Positions 8,938 through 18,413 of a DNA stretch of 43,997 bases are shown here, piece after piece. The notes under the pieces are model-generated. The model saw nothing but the letters and a program-made list of their open reading frames with translations. It ran no database searches and was not told where the DNA came from. Positions within the stretch are counted from its first letter, which is position 1, and each line of letters starts with the position of its first letter. The translations under genes and the position numbers were made by a program. The DNA comes from Proteus columbae (GTDB lineage Bacteria; Pseudomonadota; Gammaproteobacteria; Enterobacterales; Enterobacteriaceae): NCBI RefSeq assembly GCF_002777965.1, contig NZ_NGVR01000022.1, positions 1-43,997 of the forward strand. Direction: 5' to 3'.

Positions 8938-10722
8938 ATGCGTACTAATTATTGTGGGCAGTTGAATAGCGCCCATGTGGGCCAAAAAGTGACTCTTTGT
9001 GGTTGGGTTAATCGTCGCCGTGACTTAGGTGGACTTATCTTTATTGATATGCGAGATCGCGAAGGTATTGTTCAAGTCTTCTTTGACCCAGAGCAGAAAG
9101 AGGCATTTTCTCAGGCTTCAGAACTGCGTAATGAATTTTGTATTCAAGTCACAGGAACAGTACGCGCTCGTCCTGATAGCCAAGTTAATAAAAATATGGC
9201 AACAGGTGAAATTGAGTTAGCGGCAGAATCTCTGTCTATTTTTAACCGTTCAGAGCCATTACCGTTAGATAGCAATCAAACAAATACTGAAGAGCGTCGT
9301 TTAACATATCGTTATTTAGACCTGCGTCGCCCTGAAATGTCAGATCGCTTAAAAACCCGTGCTAAAATCACAAGCTTTGTTCGCCGTTTTATGGATGGTG
9401 AAGGTTTCCTTGATGTTGAAACCCCAATGCTGACAAAAGCGACACCTGAAGGTGCGCGTGACTATTTAGTGCCAAGTCGTGTACATAAAGGTAAATTCTA
9501 CGCATTGCCACAATCACCACAGCTTTTTAAACAGCTGTTAATGATGTCTGGCTTTGATCGTTACTATCAAATCGTAAAATGCTTCCGCGATGAAGATTTA
9601 CGTGCAGACCGTCAGCCTGAATTTACACAGATCGATGTTGAAACCTCTTTCATGAGTGCAGATCAAGTGCGCGAAGTGATGGAGCGTATGATCCATGCCT
9701 TATGGTTAGATATTCTTAATGTCGATTTAGGTGCGTTCCCAGTAATGACTTTTGCTGAAGCAATGCGTCGTTATGGTTCAGACAAACCAGATTTACGTAA
9801 CCCAATGGAACTTAAAGACATCGCTGATTTAGTTAAAGATGTTGAGTTCAGTGTATTTGCACAAGCTGCCAACGATGAAAGATGCCGTGTTATCGCGTTG
9901 CGTGTACCGGGTGGTGCATCATTAACCCGTAAAAATATTGACGAATATACACAATTTGTTGGTATCTACGGTGCTAAAGGTCTTGCGTGGATGAAAGTCA
10001 ACGAAAGTGCGAAAGGTATTGACGGTGTACAAAGCCCAATCGCTAAATTCCTGACTAACGATGTTGTTAACGCTATTTTAGAAACAACAGGCGCAACAGA
10101 TGGCGATTTAATCTTCTTTGGTGCTGGTCGTAAAGGCACAATGAGTGATGCAATGGGCGCTCTGCGTCTGAAAGTCGGTCGTGATCTTGAACTGACTGAT
10201 TTAAATGCATGGAAACCATTGTGGGTTATCGACTTCCCAATGTTTGAAGAAGATGAAGAAACCGGTAGCTTAAGCGCGATGCACCATCCATTTACTTCAC
10301 CAAAAGACTTATCACCAGTTGAATTGACTGCACATCCAGTAGGTGCTGTGGCAAATGCTTATGATATGGTAATTAATGGTTATGAAGTGGGTGGCGGTTC
10401 AGTGCGTATTCACCGTAATGAAATGCAACAAGCGGTATTTAGTATTTTAGGTATTGCACCAAATGAGCAACAAGAGAAATTTGGTTTCTTATTAGATGCA
10501 CTTAAATTTGGTACTCCACCACATGCAGGTTTAGCCTTTGGTTTAGACCGTTTAGTGATGTTGTTAACAGGTACTGATAACATTCGTGATGTTATTGCTT
10601 TCCCTAAAACAACAGCAGCTGCGTGTTTAATGACAAATGCACCAAGCTTTGCTAATGAAGATTCTTTAAAAGAGTTAGCGATTGCAGTAACTCAAAAAGA
10701 AGTTAGCGAAGATAAAGAGTAA
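8938..10722 (+). CDS. aspS: Aspartyl-tRNA synthetase
   Basis: Class II aminoacyl-tRNA synthetase of the bacterial type, 594 residues (E. coli 590). The N-terminal OB-fold anticodon-binding domain (about 1-105, [20 protein letters not shown]) is followed by the catalytic core with motif 2 ([18 protein letters not shown], about 217-235), the bacterial GAD insertion (about 300-420), and motif 3 ([12 protein letters not shown], about 531-542). The ATG has AAAGGA 6 nt upstream. The stop codon TAA directly abuts the ATG of nudB, so the two are cotranscribed. This is the first gene of the aspS-nudB-yebC-ruvC run, in the same order as in E. coli. Confidence 0.97.
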   Translation: MRTNYCGQLNSAHVGQKVTLCGWVNRRRDLGGLIFIDMRDREGIVQVFFDPEQKEAFSQASELRNEFCIQVTGTVRARPDSQVNKNMATGEIELAAESLSIFNRSEPLPLDSNQTNTEERRLTYRYLDLRRPEMSDRLKTRAKITSFVRRFMDGEGFLDVETPMLTKATPEGARDYLVPSRVHKGKFYALPQSPQLFKQLLMMSGFDRYYQIVKCFRDEDLRADRQPEFTQIDVETSFMSADQVREVMERMIHALWLDILNVDLGAFPVMTFAEAMRRYGSDKPDLRNPMELKDIADLVKDVEFSVFAQAANDERCRVIALRVPGGASLTRKNIDEYTQFVGIYGAKGLAWMKVNESAKGIDGVQSPIAKFLTNDVVNAILETTGATDGDLIFFGAGRKGTMSDAMGALRLKVGRDLELTDLNAWKPLWVIDFPMFEEDEETGSLSAMHHPFTSPKDLSPVELTAHPVGAVANAYDMVINGYEVGGGSVRIHRNEMQQAVFSILGIAPNEQQEKFGFLLDALKFGTPPHAGLAFGLDRLVMLLTGTDNIRDVIAFPKTTAAACLMTNAPSFANEDSLKELAIAVTQKEVSEDKE

Positions 10723-11160
10723 ATGATGAAATATAAGCGCCCGGTATCCGTTTTAGTTGTTATTTATGCAAAAAAGACCAAGCGGGTGCTTATGCTAAAG
10801 CGTCGAGATGATCCTGATTTCTGGCAATCTGTGACTGGCAGTTTAGAAGAGGGTGAAACGCCTTTTCAAACGGCATTGCGTGAAGTGCAAGAAGAAGTTG
10901 GAATTGATATCATAAAAGAAAATCTTGAGCTGGTGGATTGCCATCGTTCGATTCTTTTTGAAATTTTTGCACACTTTCGGCATCGTTATGCACCAGATGT
11001 TACTCATTGTCAGGAACATTGGTTTTCGTTAGCACTGCCCGCAGAGCGAGATATTGTGCTAACTGAGCATTCGCAATACCAATGGTTAGACGCGCCACTG
11101 GCGGCAAAATTAACAAAATCCGCCAGTAATCAGCAAGCGATTGAAGAATTTGTTATTTAA
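10723..11160 (+). CDS. nudB: Dihydroneopterin triphosphate diphosphatase NudB
   Basis: Nudix hydrolase that removes pyrophosphate from dihydroneopterin triphosphate in folate synthesis. It is 145 residues (E. coli 150). The Nudix box is complete: GSLEEGETPF then QTALREVQEEVGI (about 39-61, pattern G-x5-E-x7-REV-x-EE-x-G). Also conserved are RRDDPDFWQSVTG and FAHFRHRYAP. The start directly abuts the aspS stop (TAAATGATG); either of two adjacent ATG codons may be used, and translation is probably coupled. Confidence 0.94.
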   Translation: MMKYKRPVSVLVVIYAKKTKRVLMLKRRDDPDFWQSVTGSLEEGETPFQTALREVQEEVGIDIIKENLELVDCHRSILFEIFAHFRHRYAPDVTHCQEHWFSLALPAERDIVLTEHSQYQWLDAPLAAKLTKSASNQQAIEEFVI

Positions 11161-11187
11161 TGATTAGACCACGTTTGGAGATATTTC

Positions 11188-11943
11188 ATGGCAGGTCATA
11201 GTAAATGGGCCAATACAAAACACCGTAAAGCAGCGCAAGATGCGAAACGCGGTAAAATTTTCACTAAAATCATCCGTGAATTAGTTACAGCAGCACGTTT
11301 AGGTGGTGGTGATCCTGCAACTAACCCGCGTTTACGTGCGGCAGTTGATAAAGCATTATCGAACAACATGACTCGTGACACCTTAAATCGTGCAATTGCA
11401 CGAGGTGTGGGTAATGATGAAAACGATAATATGGAAACCATCATTTATGAAGGCTACGGCCCAGCAGGTACTGCTGTGATGGTTGAATGCTTAAGTGATA
11501 ATCGTAACCGTACTGTTTCCGATGTTCGCCATGCATTTACCAAAACAGGTGGTAACTTAGGAACAGATGGTTCTGTATCTTATCTGTTTACCAAAAAAGG
11601 GGTCATTTCATACGCACCAGGTGTTGATGAAGATGCCGTTATGGAAGCTGCGTTGGAAGCAGGTGCTGATGACGTTGAAACTTTTGATGATGGCGCTATT
11701 GATGTTTACACGACACCAGAATCTTTTGGTGAAGTAAAAGATGCGATGGATGCAGCAGGTTTTGTTGCTGAATCAGCTGAAGTTTCAATGATCCCATCAA
11801 CTAAAGCAGAATTAGATATTGAAACTGCACCAAAATTAATGCGTCTTATCGATATGTTAGAAGACAGTGATGACGTGCAAGAAGTATATCACAACGGTGA
11901 TATCTCAGATGAAGTTGCAAAACAACTGGAAGATATCCTGTAA
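11188..11943 (+). CDS. yebC: YebC/TACO1 family protein
   Basis: A 251-residue member of the YebC family (E. coli 246), with the hallmark N-terminus [20 protein letters not shown], the block [14 protein letters not shown], and an acidic C-terminal region ending [15 protein letters not shown]. Members were long annotated as transcriptional regulators; work on relatives points to a role in translation elongation at difficult motifs, which is family knowledge and not visible here. It begins 27 bp after nudB, with GGAG about 9 nt upstream of the ATG. Two small dyads follow before ruvC. Confidence 0.93.
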   Translation: MAGHSKWANTKHRKAAQDAKRGKIFTKIIRELVTAARLGGGDPATNPRLRAAVDKALSNNMTRDTLNRAIARGVGNDENDNMETIIYEGYGPAGTAVMVECLSDNRNRTVSDVRHAFTKTGGNLGTDGSVSYLFTKKGVISYAPGVDEDAVMEAALEAGADDVETFDDGAIDVYTTPESFGEVKDAMDAAGFVAESAEVSMIPSTKAELDIETAPKLMRLIDMLEDSDDVQEVYHNGDISDEVAKQLEDIL

Positions 11944-11988
11944 TCGTTCTAACGATTATCGAAAATAACGGTGTTTAACGCTGTTATT
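11942..11988. repeat. Two tandem inverted repeats between yebC and ruvC
   Basis: AATCGTT-ct-AACGATT (11942-11957) starts within the yebC stop codon. A second stem, AATAACGGTG facing CGCTGTTATT (11964-11973, 11979-11988), pairs over 10 bp with two G-U pairs. Neither has a T-run, so they are not typical terminators; they could slow or partly stop transcription into ruvC or protect the yebC 3' end. Confidence 0.4.
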
Positions 11989-12067
11989 CAAAGTGCGAAG
12001 AGAAGAGCAGAGCAGATTTTTTTGCTCTTTTCTCTCGCCATCGACCATATCGGCAACAGGAATTGAT

Positions 12068-12589
12068 ATGGCTATCATTCTAGGTATAGACCCCGGTTCG
12101 CGTGTTACAGGCTATGGCGTAATTCGACAGCAAGGGCGTCAACTTATCTATTTGGGAAGCGGTTGTATTCGTACACAAGTTCCCGATCTCCCCAATCGAC
12201 TTAAGCGTATTTATGCTGGTGTGAGCGAAATTATTACTCAATTTTCGCCGGATGTGTTTGCCGTTGAACAAGTGTTTATGGCTAAAAATGCTGACTCCGC
12301 ATTAAAACTGGGGCAAGCGCGAGGTGTTGCGATACTTGCCGCAGTAAACAATGATTTACCTGTTTTTGAATATGCAGCTCGCCAAGTTAAACAAACCGTT
12401 GTTGGTACAGGCGCTGCTGAAAAAAGCCAAGTACAACATATGGTGCGCTCAATACTAAAACTCTCAGCGGCACCACAATCAGATGCTGCCGATGCTTTAG
12501 CGATTGCTATCACGCATTGTCACTTTAACCAAAATTTATTACGTGTGGGTGATCCTCGATTAGTGTTAACACGAGGCAGGTTAAGATAA
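12068..12589 (+). CDS. ruvC: Holliday junction resolvase RuvC
   Basis: Endonuclease that cuts Holliday junctions after RuvAB branch migration. From the ATG at 12068 it is 173 residues, the standard length. The four acidic catalytic residues are present: Asp8 ([12 protein letters not shown]), Glu67 (AVEQVF), Asp139 and Asp142 (SDAADALA). The frame is open further upstream to 11993, but those residues are not part of the family, and AGGA lies 6 nt before 12068. A hairpin that also has the form of a LexA site separates it from ruvA. Confidence 0.96.
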   Translation: MAIILGIDPGSRVTGYGVIRQQGRQLIYLGSGCIRTQVPDLPNRLKRIYAGVSEIITQFSPDVFAVEQVFMAKNADSALKLGQARGVAILAAVNNDLPVFEYAARQVKQTVVGTGAAEKSQVQHMVRSILKLSAAPQSDAADALAIAITHCHFNQNLLRVGDPRLVLTRGRLR

Positions 12590-12625
12590 GTTGTTATCTT
12601 GGTAAATGTGTTTGGTTTTTTACAG

Positions 12626-12643
12626 GCTGGATATACGTCCAGC
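12626..12643. promoter_or_regulatory. LexA (SOS) operator for ruvAB
   Basis: The palindrome GCTGGATATACGTCCAGC fits the LexA pattern CTG-N10-CAG exactly (CTG at 12628, CAG at 12641). It strongly resembles the known E. coli ruvA SOS box (CTGGATATCTATCCAG). It lies 50 bp before the ruvA GTG, and a candidate -10 (TATAAA, 12655-12660) follows, so the operator would overlap the -35 region. ruvAB is a classic SOS operon, so repression by LexA is expected. Confidence 0.8.
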
Positions 12644-12650
12644 TTTTTTT
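12626..12650 (+). terminator. Rho-independent terminator after ruvC
   Basis: GCTGGA (12626-12631) and TCCAGC (12638-12643) form a perfect 6-bp stem with a 6-nt loop, followed by seven T residues. The same bases make a LexA-type palindrome upstream of ruvA. Confidence 0.75.
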
Positions 12651-12692
12651 ATGTTATAAACTTGACGTAATTATATTTGCGGAGGCGTTAGG

Positions 12693-13313
12693 GTGATAGG
12701 TCGTATCAGAGGAATTATTCTTGAAAAACAGCCACCAGTGGTGCTGATCGAGGCAGGTAATGGTGTGGGTTATGAAATCAATATGCCAATGACCTGTTTT
12801 TATGAATTGCCTGATATTGGTCAAGAAGCCATTATCTATACGCAATTTATCGTACGCGAAGATGCACAATTACTTTATGGTTTTAACCAGAAACAAGAGC
12901 GCGCACTCTTTCGTGAATTAATTAAAGTAAATGGTGTGGGGCCTAAACTCGCATTAGCCATTCTATCTGGTATGTCTGCTCGCCAATTTGTGACTGCGAT
13001 TGAAAATGAATCTATCACTTCACTAGTGAAATTGCCGGGTGTAGGTAAGAAAACAGCTGAACGTTTAGTTGTTGAAATGAAAGATCGCTTTAAAGGTCTT
13101 AATGGTGATTTATTCGAAAATAGTGATATTGAGTTACCAGAAAGCACTTCACCTAAAGCGCCAAAAGCGGCAGATATTGAAGCCGAAGCCTCTGCTGCAT
13201 TAATTGCATTAGGCTATAAACCACAAGAAGCTGCAAAAATGATCAGCAAAGTGGCAAAACTGGGTACAGATAGCGAGACGCTTATCAAAGAAGCGTTGCG
13301 CGCGGCTATTTAG
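12693..13313 (+). CDS. ruvA: Holliday junction DNA helicase subunit RuvA
   Basis: Tetrameric protein that binds the four-way junction and loads the RuvB motors. It is 206 residues (E. coli 203), with the N-terminal OB fold ([12 protein letters not shown]), the central tandem helix-hairpin-helix motifs ([13 protein letters not shown] and [18 protein letters not shown], about 70-125), an acidic linker, and the C-terminal RuvB-contacting domain (about 160-206, [16 protein letters not shown]). The start is GTG at 12693 with GGAGG 7 nt upstream. It is the first gene of ruvAB, 12 bp ahead of ruvB, and under the LexA-type operator just upstream. Confidence 0.96.
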   Translation: MIGRIRGIILEKQPPVVLIEAGNGVGYEINMPMTCFYELPDIGQEAIIYTQFIVREDAQLLYGFNQKQERALFRELIKVNGVGPKLALAILSGMSARQFVTAIENESITSLVKLPGVGKKTAERLVVEMKDRFKGLNGDLFENSDIELPESTSPKAPKAADIEAEASAALIALGYKPQEAAKMISKVAKLGTDSETLIKEALRAAI

Positions 13314-13325
13314 GAGTAACACACT

Positions 13326-14333
13326 GTGATTGAAGCAGATCGCCTGATTTCAGCAGAAATTCAACAACCTGAAGAAGAAATTATTGATAGGGCTATTCGC
13401 CCTAAATCTCTTGCCGAATATGTTGGGCAACCGCAAGTTCGTGAACAAATGGAGATTTTTATTCAGGCGGCTAAATTGCGTCATGATGCGCTCGATCATT
13501 TGCTTATCTTTGGACCTCCCGGATTAGGTAAAACCACATTGGCAAATATCATTGCTAATGAAATGGGGGTTAATTTACGCACGACATCAGGCCCTGTACT
13601 TGAAAAAGCCGGTGATCTAGCCGCTATGCTAACTAACCTTGAGCCTCATGACGTATTATTTATTGATGAGATTCATCGTCTTTCACCTGTTGTTGAAGAA
13701 ATTCTTTATCCAGCAATGGAGGATTATCAACTTGATATTATGATTGGTGAAGGACCCGCGGCTCGTTCAATTAAAATCGATCTACCTCCATTTACCTTAG
13801 TGGGTGCAACCACAAGAGCAGGCTCTTTAACATCTCCATTGCGTGACCGTTTTGGTATTGTTCAACGTCTTGAGTTTTATAATGTTGACGATCTTCAACA
13901 CATTGTTTCTCGTAGTGCCAGCTTTATGGGATTAGAGATGACGGATGAAGGTGCTCGCCAAATTGCTATGCGTTCACGAGGCACACCGCGTATTACTAAC
14001 CGATTATTGCGCCGTGTGAGAGACTTTGCCCAAGTAAAGGGTAATGGTGCCATTGATGAAGAGATTGCTTCTAAAGCGCTTGATATGTTGAATGTGGATG
14101 CGGCAGGTTTTGATTATTTAGATCGTAAACTTCTTTTTGCCATCATTGATAAATTTATGGGTGGCCCAGTAGGATTAGATAACCTTGCGGCAGCTATTGG
14201 TGAAGAACGTGAAACCATAGAAGATGTATTAGAGCCTTATTTAATTCAGCAAGGTTTTATTCAGCGCACACCACGAGGCCGAGTTGCGACTAATCATGCC
14301 TATCGTCATTTTAATCGTATTATGGAAGATTAA
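13326..14333 (+). CDS. ruvB: Holliday junction DNA helicase subunit RuvB
   Basis: AAA+ ATPase that drives branch migration with RuvA. It is 335 residues (E. coli 336). Walker A is GPPGLGKT (63-70), Walker B with the DEIH sequence is at 114-117, and sensor 1 (GATTRAG) and the arginine finger region (SPLRDRFG) follow. The C-terminal winged-helix domain ends in [17 protein letters not shown]. The start is GTG at 13326, with TAGGAG about 10 nt upstream overlapping the ruvA stop region. The operon ends in a strong hairpin. Confidence 0.97.
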   Translation: MIEADRLISAEIQQPEEEIIDRAIRPKSLAEYVGQPQVREQMEIFIQAAKLRHDALDHLLIFGPPGLGKTTLANIIANEMGVNLRTTSGPVLEKAGDLAAMLTNLEPHDVLFIDEIHRLSPVVEEILYPAMEDYQLDIMIGEGPAARSIKIDLPPFTLVGATTRAGSLTSPLRDRFGIVQRLEFYNVDDLQHIVSRSASFMGLEMTDEGARQIAMRSRGTPRITNRLLRRVRDFAQVKGNGAIDEEIASKALDMLNVDAAGFDYLDRKLLFAIIDKFMGGPVGLDNLAAAIGEERETIEDVLEPYLIQQGFIQRTPRGRVATNHAYRHFNRIMED

Positions 14334-14378
14334 ACTTTTCACAATATATTAATAATAAGATCTGCATAACGAATAGAT

Positions 14379-14421
14379 AAAAATAACCCTCCCTGAAAAT
14401 TAACAGTGAGGGTTATTTTTT
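14379..14421. terminator. Bidirectional terminator between ruvB and znuB
   Basis: AAAAATAACCCTC (14379-14391) pairs with GAGGGTTATTTTT (14408-14420) around a 16-nt loop. It has A-runs on one side and T-runs on the other, so it can stop transcription from both ruvAB and the convergent znuCB. Confidence 0.85.
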
Positions 14422-14447
14422 GCATAACGTCTTAATCTATATATTGA

Positions 14448-15233
14448 TTACTGTTTAGTCGGAGCAAATAAACTCAAAATAAATAAGCAACTCGCGGCTA
14501 AAACCACAGAAGGGCCAGCAGGAGTGTCATAGAAAACAGAGAAGGTTAAACCGCCTGTAATTGCCAACATACCAACCGCGATTGCAATCAGTGCCATTTG
14601 CTCTGGAGAACGAGCAAAACGACGTGCAGTTGCGGCAGGGATAATCAGTAAAGAGGTAATGATCAGCGCACCGACAAACTTCATGGCTAAACCAATGGTT
14701 AATGCGGTGATCATCATTAGCTTTAAGCGTTCTCGTTGAATATTCACACCATCAACAAATGCCATATCTTGATTAATTGTCATGGAAAGCAGTGGACGCC
14801 ATGAGCGAATAATCACAAATAAAACAATCACAATACCAATAAAAATACTGATAACGTCTTGATAATTTACAGACAGCAAATCACCAAATAGATAAGCCAT
14901 TAAATCAACACGCACATTCGACATTAAACTAACAACCACAAGCCCTAAAGAAAGCGCACTGTGTGCCATGATCCCTAAAAGAGTATCAACAGAAAGTTGA
15001 GGTTTTAATTCTAACCAGACCAATAAAATAGCGAGCAGAAGCGTGACTGCGATAACAGCATAAAAAGGCTCGATATTAAACAGCAAACCAAAAGCAACAC
15101 CAAGCAGTGAGGCGTGAGCTAAAGTATCACCAAAATAAGACATACGACGCCAAACGACAAAAGAGCCCAAAGGGCCCGCCGCCATTGCTAAGAGCATACC
15201 GGCAATCCAACCCGGTAACAGCAACTCAATCAT
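14448..15233 (-). CDS. znuB: Zinc ABC transporter permease ZnuB
   Basis: Inner-membrane permease of the ZnuABC high-affinity zinc importer, 261 residues from the chosen start, equal to E. coli. It has about eight hydrophobic helices and conserved blocks [35 protein letters not shown] and [18 protein letters not shown]. The frame is open to 15368, but the extra 45 residues overlap znuC and are not family-like. The ATG at 15233 overlaps the end of znuC by 8 bp (ATGATTGA), so translation is coupled. Repressed by Zur through the shared box at 15976. Confidence 0.95.
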   Translation of the reverse strand: MIELLLPGWIAGMLLAMAAGPLGSFVVWRRMSYFGDTLAHASLLGVAFGLLFNIEPFYAVIAVTLLLAILLVWLELKPQLSVDTLLGIMAHSALSLGLVVVSLMSNVRVDLMAYLFGDLLSVNYQDVISIFIGIVIVLFVIIRSWRPLLSMTINQDMAFVDGVNIQRERLKLMMITALTIGLAMKFVGALIITSLLIIPAATARRFARSPEQMALIAIAVGMLAITGGLTFSVFYDTPAGPSVVLAASCLFILSLFAPTKQ

Positions 15234-15951
15234 GACGACACTCCTTACTATGCTGGTGATGATGACGATAAATACCAAGTTGCTCAGCACCACGACTTCC
15301 AAACATGGCAATAAATTCAGGATGCGAAGAAACAACGTCTGGTGTGCCCGAACAGCAAATATGACCATTTAAACAGAGGACTTCGTCTGTTTTTGCCATC
15401 ACAAGATGAAGGTCATGAGAAACCATCAAGATGGCACAACCTAATTCATGACGAAGCTGATTAATTAAATCATACAGAGCTAATTGACCATTAACATCAA
15501 CACCTTGGGTGGGTTCATCTAAAACTAAAAGTTGGGGCTGATTAAGCAATGCTCTTGCTAACAATACACGTTGAGACTCACCACCAGAAAGTTTCTGCAT
15601 AGGCTGATCGATTAATTTAGCCGCATTAACTCGTTCTAAAGCTGGGAGAATATCTCTATCATGAACTCCTGGTTTTAGTGTCATAAACCGTTTAACGGTA
15701 AGTGGCATTGTGGGATCGAGATAAAGTTTTTGTGGCACATAGCCCACTCGTAGTGCGTTCTGTCGCTCAACTTTTCCTGAGGTTGGGTTCAATAAACCAA
15801 GAACTAAACGGATAACGGTAGATTTACCGGCACCATTAGGGCCAAGTAAAGTAAGAATACGGCCTGCTTTTAGATCAAAAGAGATATTTTTTAAAATTTC
15901 TCTTTCACCAAAAGAAACACAAACCGATTTTAAACAAATCAAGTCAGACAT
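15226..15951 (-). CDS. znuC: Zinc ABC transporter ATPase ZnuC
   Basis: Cytoplasmic ATPase that powers zinc import with ZnuA and ZnuB. It is 241 residues (E. coli 251). Walker A is GPNGAGKS (37-44), the signature LSGGE is at 121-125, and Walker [16 protein letters not shown] and the switch histidine (VSHDLHLV) follow. The C-terminus is histidine-rich ([16 protein letters not shown]), which may bind zinc, and is shorter than in E. coli. It diverges from znuA; a Zur operator lies in the 74-bp gap. Confidence 0.95.
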   Translation of the reverse strand: MSDLICLKSVCVSFGEREILKNISFDLKAGRILTLLGPNGAGKSTVIRLVLGLLNPTSGKVERQNALRVGYVPQKLYLDPTMPLTVKRFMTLKPGVHDRDILPALERVNAAKLIDQPMQKLSGGESQRVLLARALLNQPQLLVLDEPTQGVDVNGQLALYDLINQLRHELGCAILMVSHDLHLVMAKTDEVLCLNGHICCSGTPDVVSSHPEFIAMFGSRGAEQLGIYRHHHQHSKECRHD

Positions 15952-15975
15952 AAAATTAGCACTTGCAGAATCATT

Positions 15976-15998
15976 GAAACGTTATAATATAACATTTC
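15976..15998. promoter_or_regulatory. Zur operator between znuCB and znuA
   Basis: A 23-bp near-perfect palindrome, GAAACGTTAT-AAT-ATAACATTTC, sits in the 74-bp divergent gap. It closely fits the enterobacterial Zur box (GAAATGTTATANTATCAC...TTC). One mismatch (C against T) breaks the left arm's symmetry. Zinc-loaded Zur is expected to repress both divergent transcripts. Confidence 0.9.
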
Positions 15999-16025
15999 CA
16001 ATGATGATTCACGAGAATTCTTCCT

Positions 16026-16970
16026 ATGTTACATAAAAACAACAAATTTGCGCATCGTTTTTTATTGAAATCATTTTTAGCGACAGCGATGATAAGCTCA
16101 TTCAGTGCTTCAGTGCAGGCTGATGTCGTCGTTTCCATTAGACCATTAGGATTTATTGCTGCAGCTATCGCTGATGGAGTAACACCAACGGAGGTTTTAT
16201 TACCCGATGGAGCCTCTCCACACGATTATGCATTAAAACCCTCTGATTTGAAAAAAATCACCTCCGCAGACCTGATGGTATGGGTAGGGCCTGATATGGA
16301 AGTGTTTTTAGATAAGCCATTAAACAGACTTACTGACAATCATAAGTTGGCTTTAGCGGAAACTGACGAAATAAAGTCACTTTTATTGAAAGATGATGAT
16401 GACAATGTGCATAAACATGAGGAAAATCACGAACATCATTCTCACGGTGATTATAATATGCACATCTGGTTATCACCAGAAATTGCGTTGTCGTCTGCAA
16501 AACAGATCCACAAAAGGTTAATTACTCTCTATCCAGATAAAAAAGAACTTCTGGACGTAAACCTAGGTAAATTCAGCGAACAACTCAAGCAAACTGATAA
16601 GAATCTTGTTAATATTCTGTCGCCTGTGAGAAATAAGGGTTATTTTGTCTTTCATGATGCTTATGGCTACTTCGAAAAACATTATAATTTAAAGCCGTTA
16701 GGTCATTTTACGATCAACCCTGAAATACAGCCGGGTGCGCAGAAATTACATCAAATACGAACACAGTTGGTTGAGCAAAAAGCAACCTGCATTTTTGCTG
16801 AGCCACAATTTAGGCCGACAGTAATAGAAACAGTGGCGAAAGGCACTGGGGTTAAAATGGGTGTATTAGACCCCCTAGGAAGTGGGATTGCTCTAACTCA
16901 AGAGAGCTATATAAAATTCCTTACCCAACTAGCTAACCAATATGCGAGCTGCCTGAATGAAACACAATAA
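16026..16970 (+). CDS. znuA: Periplasmic zinc-binding protein ZnuA
   Basis: Substrate-binding component of ZnuABC, 314 residues. A signal peptide (1-32, ending SASVQA) precedes the mature start DVVVSIRP. Zinc ligands typical of the family are visible: His66 in SPHDYAL, His146 in NMHIWLSP and the histidine in VFHDAYGYFEKHY. Between the first two lies the metal-rich loop typical of ZnuA (about 123-141; DDDDNVHK then HEENHEHHSHGD). Transcription is divergent from znuC under the Zur box. mepM follows after 12 bp and may be cotranscribed. The ribosome site is weak (GAG, about 11 nt upstream). Confidence 0.95.
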   Translation: MLHKNNKFAHRFLLKSFLATAMISSFSASVQADVVVSIRPLGFIAAAIADGVTPTEVLLPDGASPHDYALKPSDLKKITSADLMVWVGPDMEVFLDKPLNRLTDNHKLALAETDEIKSLLLKDDDDNVHKHEENHEHHSHGDYNMHIWLSPEIALSSAKQIHKRLITLYPDKKELLDVNLGKFSEQLKQTDKNLVNILSPVRNKGYFVFHDAYGYFEKHYNLKPLGHFTINPEIQPGAQKLHQIRTQLVEQKATCIFAEPQFRPTVIETVAKGTGVKMGVLDPLGSGIALTQESYIKFLTQLANQYASCLNETQ

Positions 16971-16982
16971 GGAATTAAGAAC

Positions 16983-18308
16983 GTGCAGCAGAAGAAATCC
17001 ATTGCACAGGTATATTTAAGTTTACCACTCCCACATAAGATCATGCTCGGTTCGTTAACTGCTGCAACACTGGCCGTCGCAATTTGGCGACCAGTGGTTC
17101 TTCAAAATGAGCAAAGCCGAGAAGTTCCTGTCAGCATTCAAATGCCTCTTGCCAACCAAGATGAAAATACGGATGACATTATTACTGACAGTAGTGATCA
17201 ACTTACTGACGAAGGCTTAGTTGGTGCCGATGATGGCTCAGATACAAGCACCGCCGTTGCACAAGTTCCTCATACTTATATTGTCTCTAGTGGTGATTCA
17301 CTAAGTTCAATACTAACTCAGTTTGGTATTGATTCTGCTGATATCGCAACTATCTCTAATCAAAATAAAGATCTTAGAAACCTTAAAATCGGACAACCTA
17401 TTAGTTGGGAGCTTGATGATAATGGGTTGCTAAAAGAGTTAAGCTGGGGCGTTTCTCGTCGTGAAACACGTGTTTATACCCGTACAGAAACGGGCTTTAA
17501 AGAGACAAAAGAATTTCAAAAAGGTGAGTGGAAAAACAGTGTTACCACTGGCGTTATTCGCGGCAGTTTCTCCGTTAGCGCAACGAATGCGGGTTTAACA
17601 AATTCAGAAGCGCGTGCAGTGACTAAAGCATTGCAATGGCAAGTAGATTTTAAAAAACTACAAAGTGGCGATCAATTTGCAGCGCTCTTTTCTCGCGAAG
17701 TACTTGATGGTCGTACAGAGCAAAGTGAACTCATTGGTGTGCGTTTACGTAGTGCAGGCAAAGACTATTATGCTTTCCTTGCTGAAGATGGTCGTTTTTA
17801 TGATAGTCAAGCTGGTGGATTAGAACGTGGATTTATGCGATTCCCAACAGTGAAGCAGTTTAGAGTTTCCTCTCAATTTAACCCTCGTCGTATTAACCCT
17901 GTTACAGGTCGTTTAGCTGCTCATAAAGGTGTAGACTTTGCTATGCCAGTAGGTACACCTGTATTAGCAACAGGGGATGGTGAAGTTATTGTAGCTAAAT
18001 ACAGTGGTGCAGCGGGTAACTTTATCGCTATTCGCCATGGTAGCCAATACACAACACGTTATATGCACTTACGTCAGTTACTTGTAAAACCGGGACAACG
18101 TGTTAAGCGTGGAGATAGAATTGCATTATCAGGAAATACAGGACGTTCTACTGGGCCTCATTTGCACTATGAGCTGTGGATCAACCAACAAGCAGTCAAT
18201 CCACTAACGGCAACATTGCCTCGTGCTGACGGTTTAACAGGTAAAGATAAACAAGAATATCTTGCTAAAGTAAAAGAGATTAAACCTCAATTAGTGCTAG
18301 CCGATTGA
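16983..18308 (+). CDS. mepM: Murein DD-endopeptidase MepM
   Basis: Peptidoglycan DD-endopeptidase that cuts cross-links to allow wall growth. It is 441 residues (E. coli 440). An N-terminal membrane anchor (about 19-38, IMLGSLTAATLAVAIW) is followed by an acidic spacer, a LysM-type domain (about 97-145, YIVSSGDSLSSIL...LKIGQPISWEL), and a C-terminal M23 peptidase domain with zinc ligands in HKGVDFAMP and the GPHLHYELW motif. The start is GTG at 16983, with AAGGA 9 nt upstream. It lies 12 bp after znuA, an arrangement shared with E. coli, so it may respond to zinc status. Confidence 0.96.
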   Translation: MQQKKSIAQVYLSLPLPHKIMLGSLTAATLAVAIWRPVVLQNEQSREVPVSIQMPLANQDENTDDIITDSSDQLTDEGLVGADDGSDTSTAVAQVPHTYIVSSGDSLSSILTQFGIDSADIATISNQNKDLRNLKIGQPISWELDDNGLLKELSWGVSRRETRVYTRTETGFKETKEFQKGEWKNSVTTGVIRGSFSVSATNAGLTNSEARAVTKALQWQVDFKKLQSGDQFAALFSREVLDGRTEQSELIGVRLRSAGKDYYAFLAEDGRFYDSQAGGLERGFMRFPTVKQFRVSSQFNPRRINPVTGRLAAHKGVDFAMPVGTPVLATGDGEVIVAKYSGAAGNFIAIRHGSQYTTRYMHLRQLLVKPGQRVKRGDRIALSGNTGRSTGPHLHYELWINQQAVNPLTATLPRADGLTGKDKQEYLAKVKEIKPQLVLAD

Positions 18309-18337
18309 CAATAAACACGATTTTAAAGACATAAAAG

Positions 18338-18365
18338 CGGATGATTGATATCATCCGTTTTTGTT
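18338..18365 (+). terminator. Terminator after mepM
   Basis: CGGATGAT (18338-18345), loop TGAT, ATCATCCG (18350-18357), then TTTTTG. A perfect 8-bp stem with a short T-run, 30 bp past the mepM stop. Confidence 0.8.
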
Positions 18366-18413
18366 TTAATGTTTTTTACGCCTATTTGGGGTATCAGTTC
18401 AGAGAGTTATCTG

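Noticed and set aside
15234..15368. 45-codon N-terminal extension of znuB
   Set aside because: It overlaps znuC in another frame; the family starts at MIELL.
18345..18413. 23-codon N-terminal extension of lpxM from TTG
   Set aside because: It begins inside the mepM terminator stem and is absent from the family.
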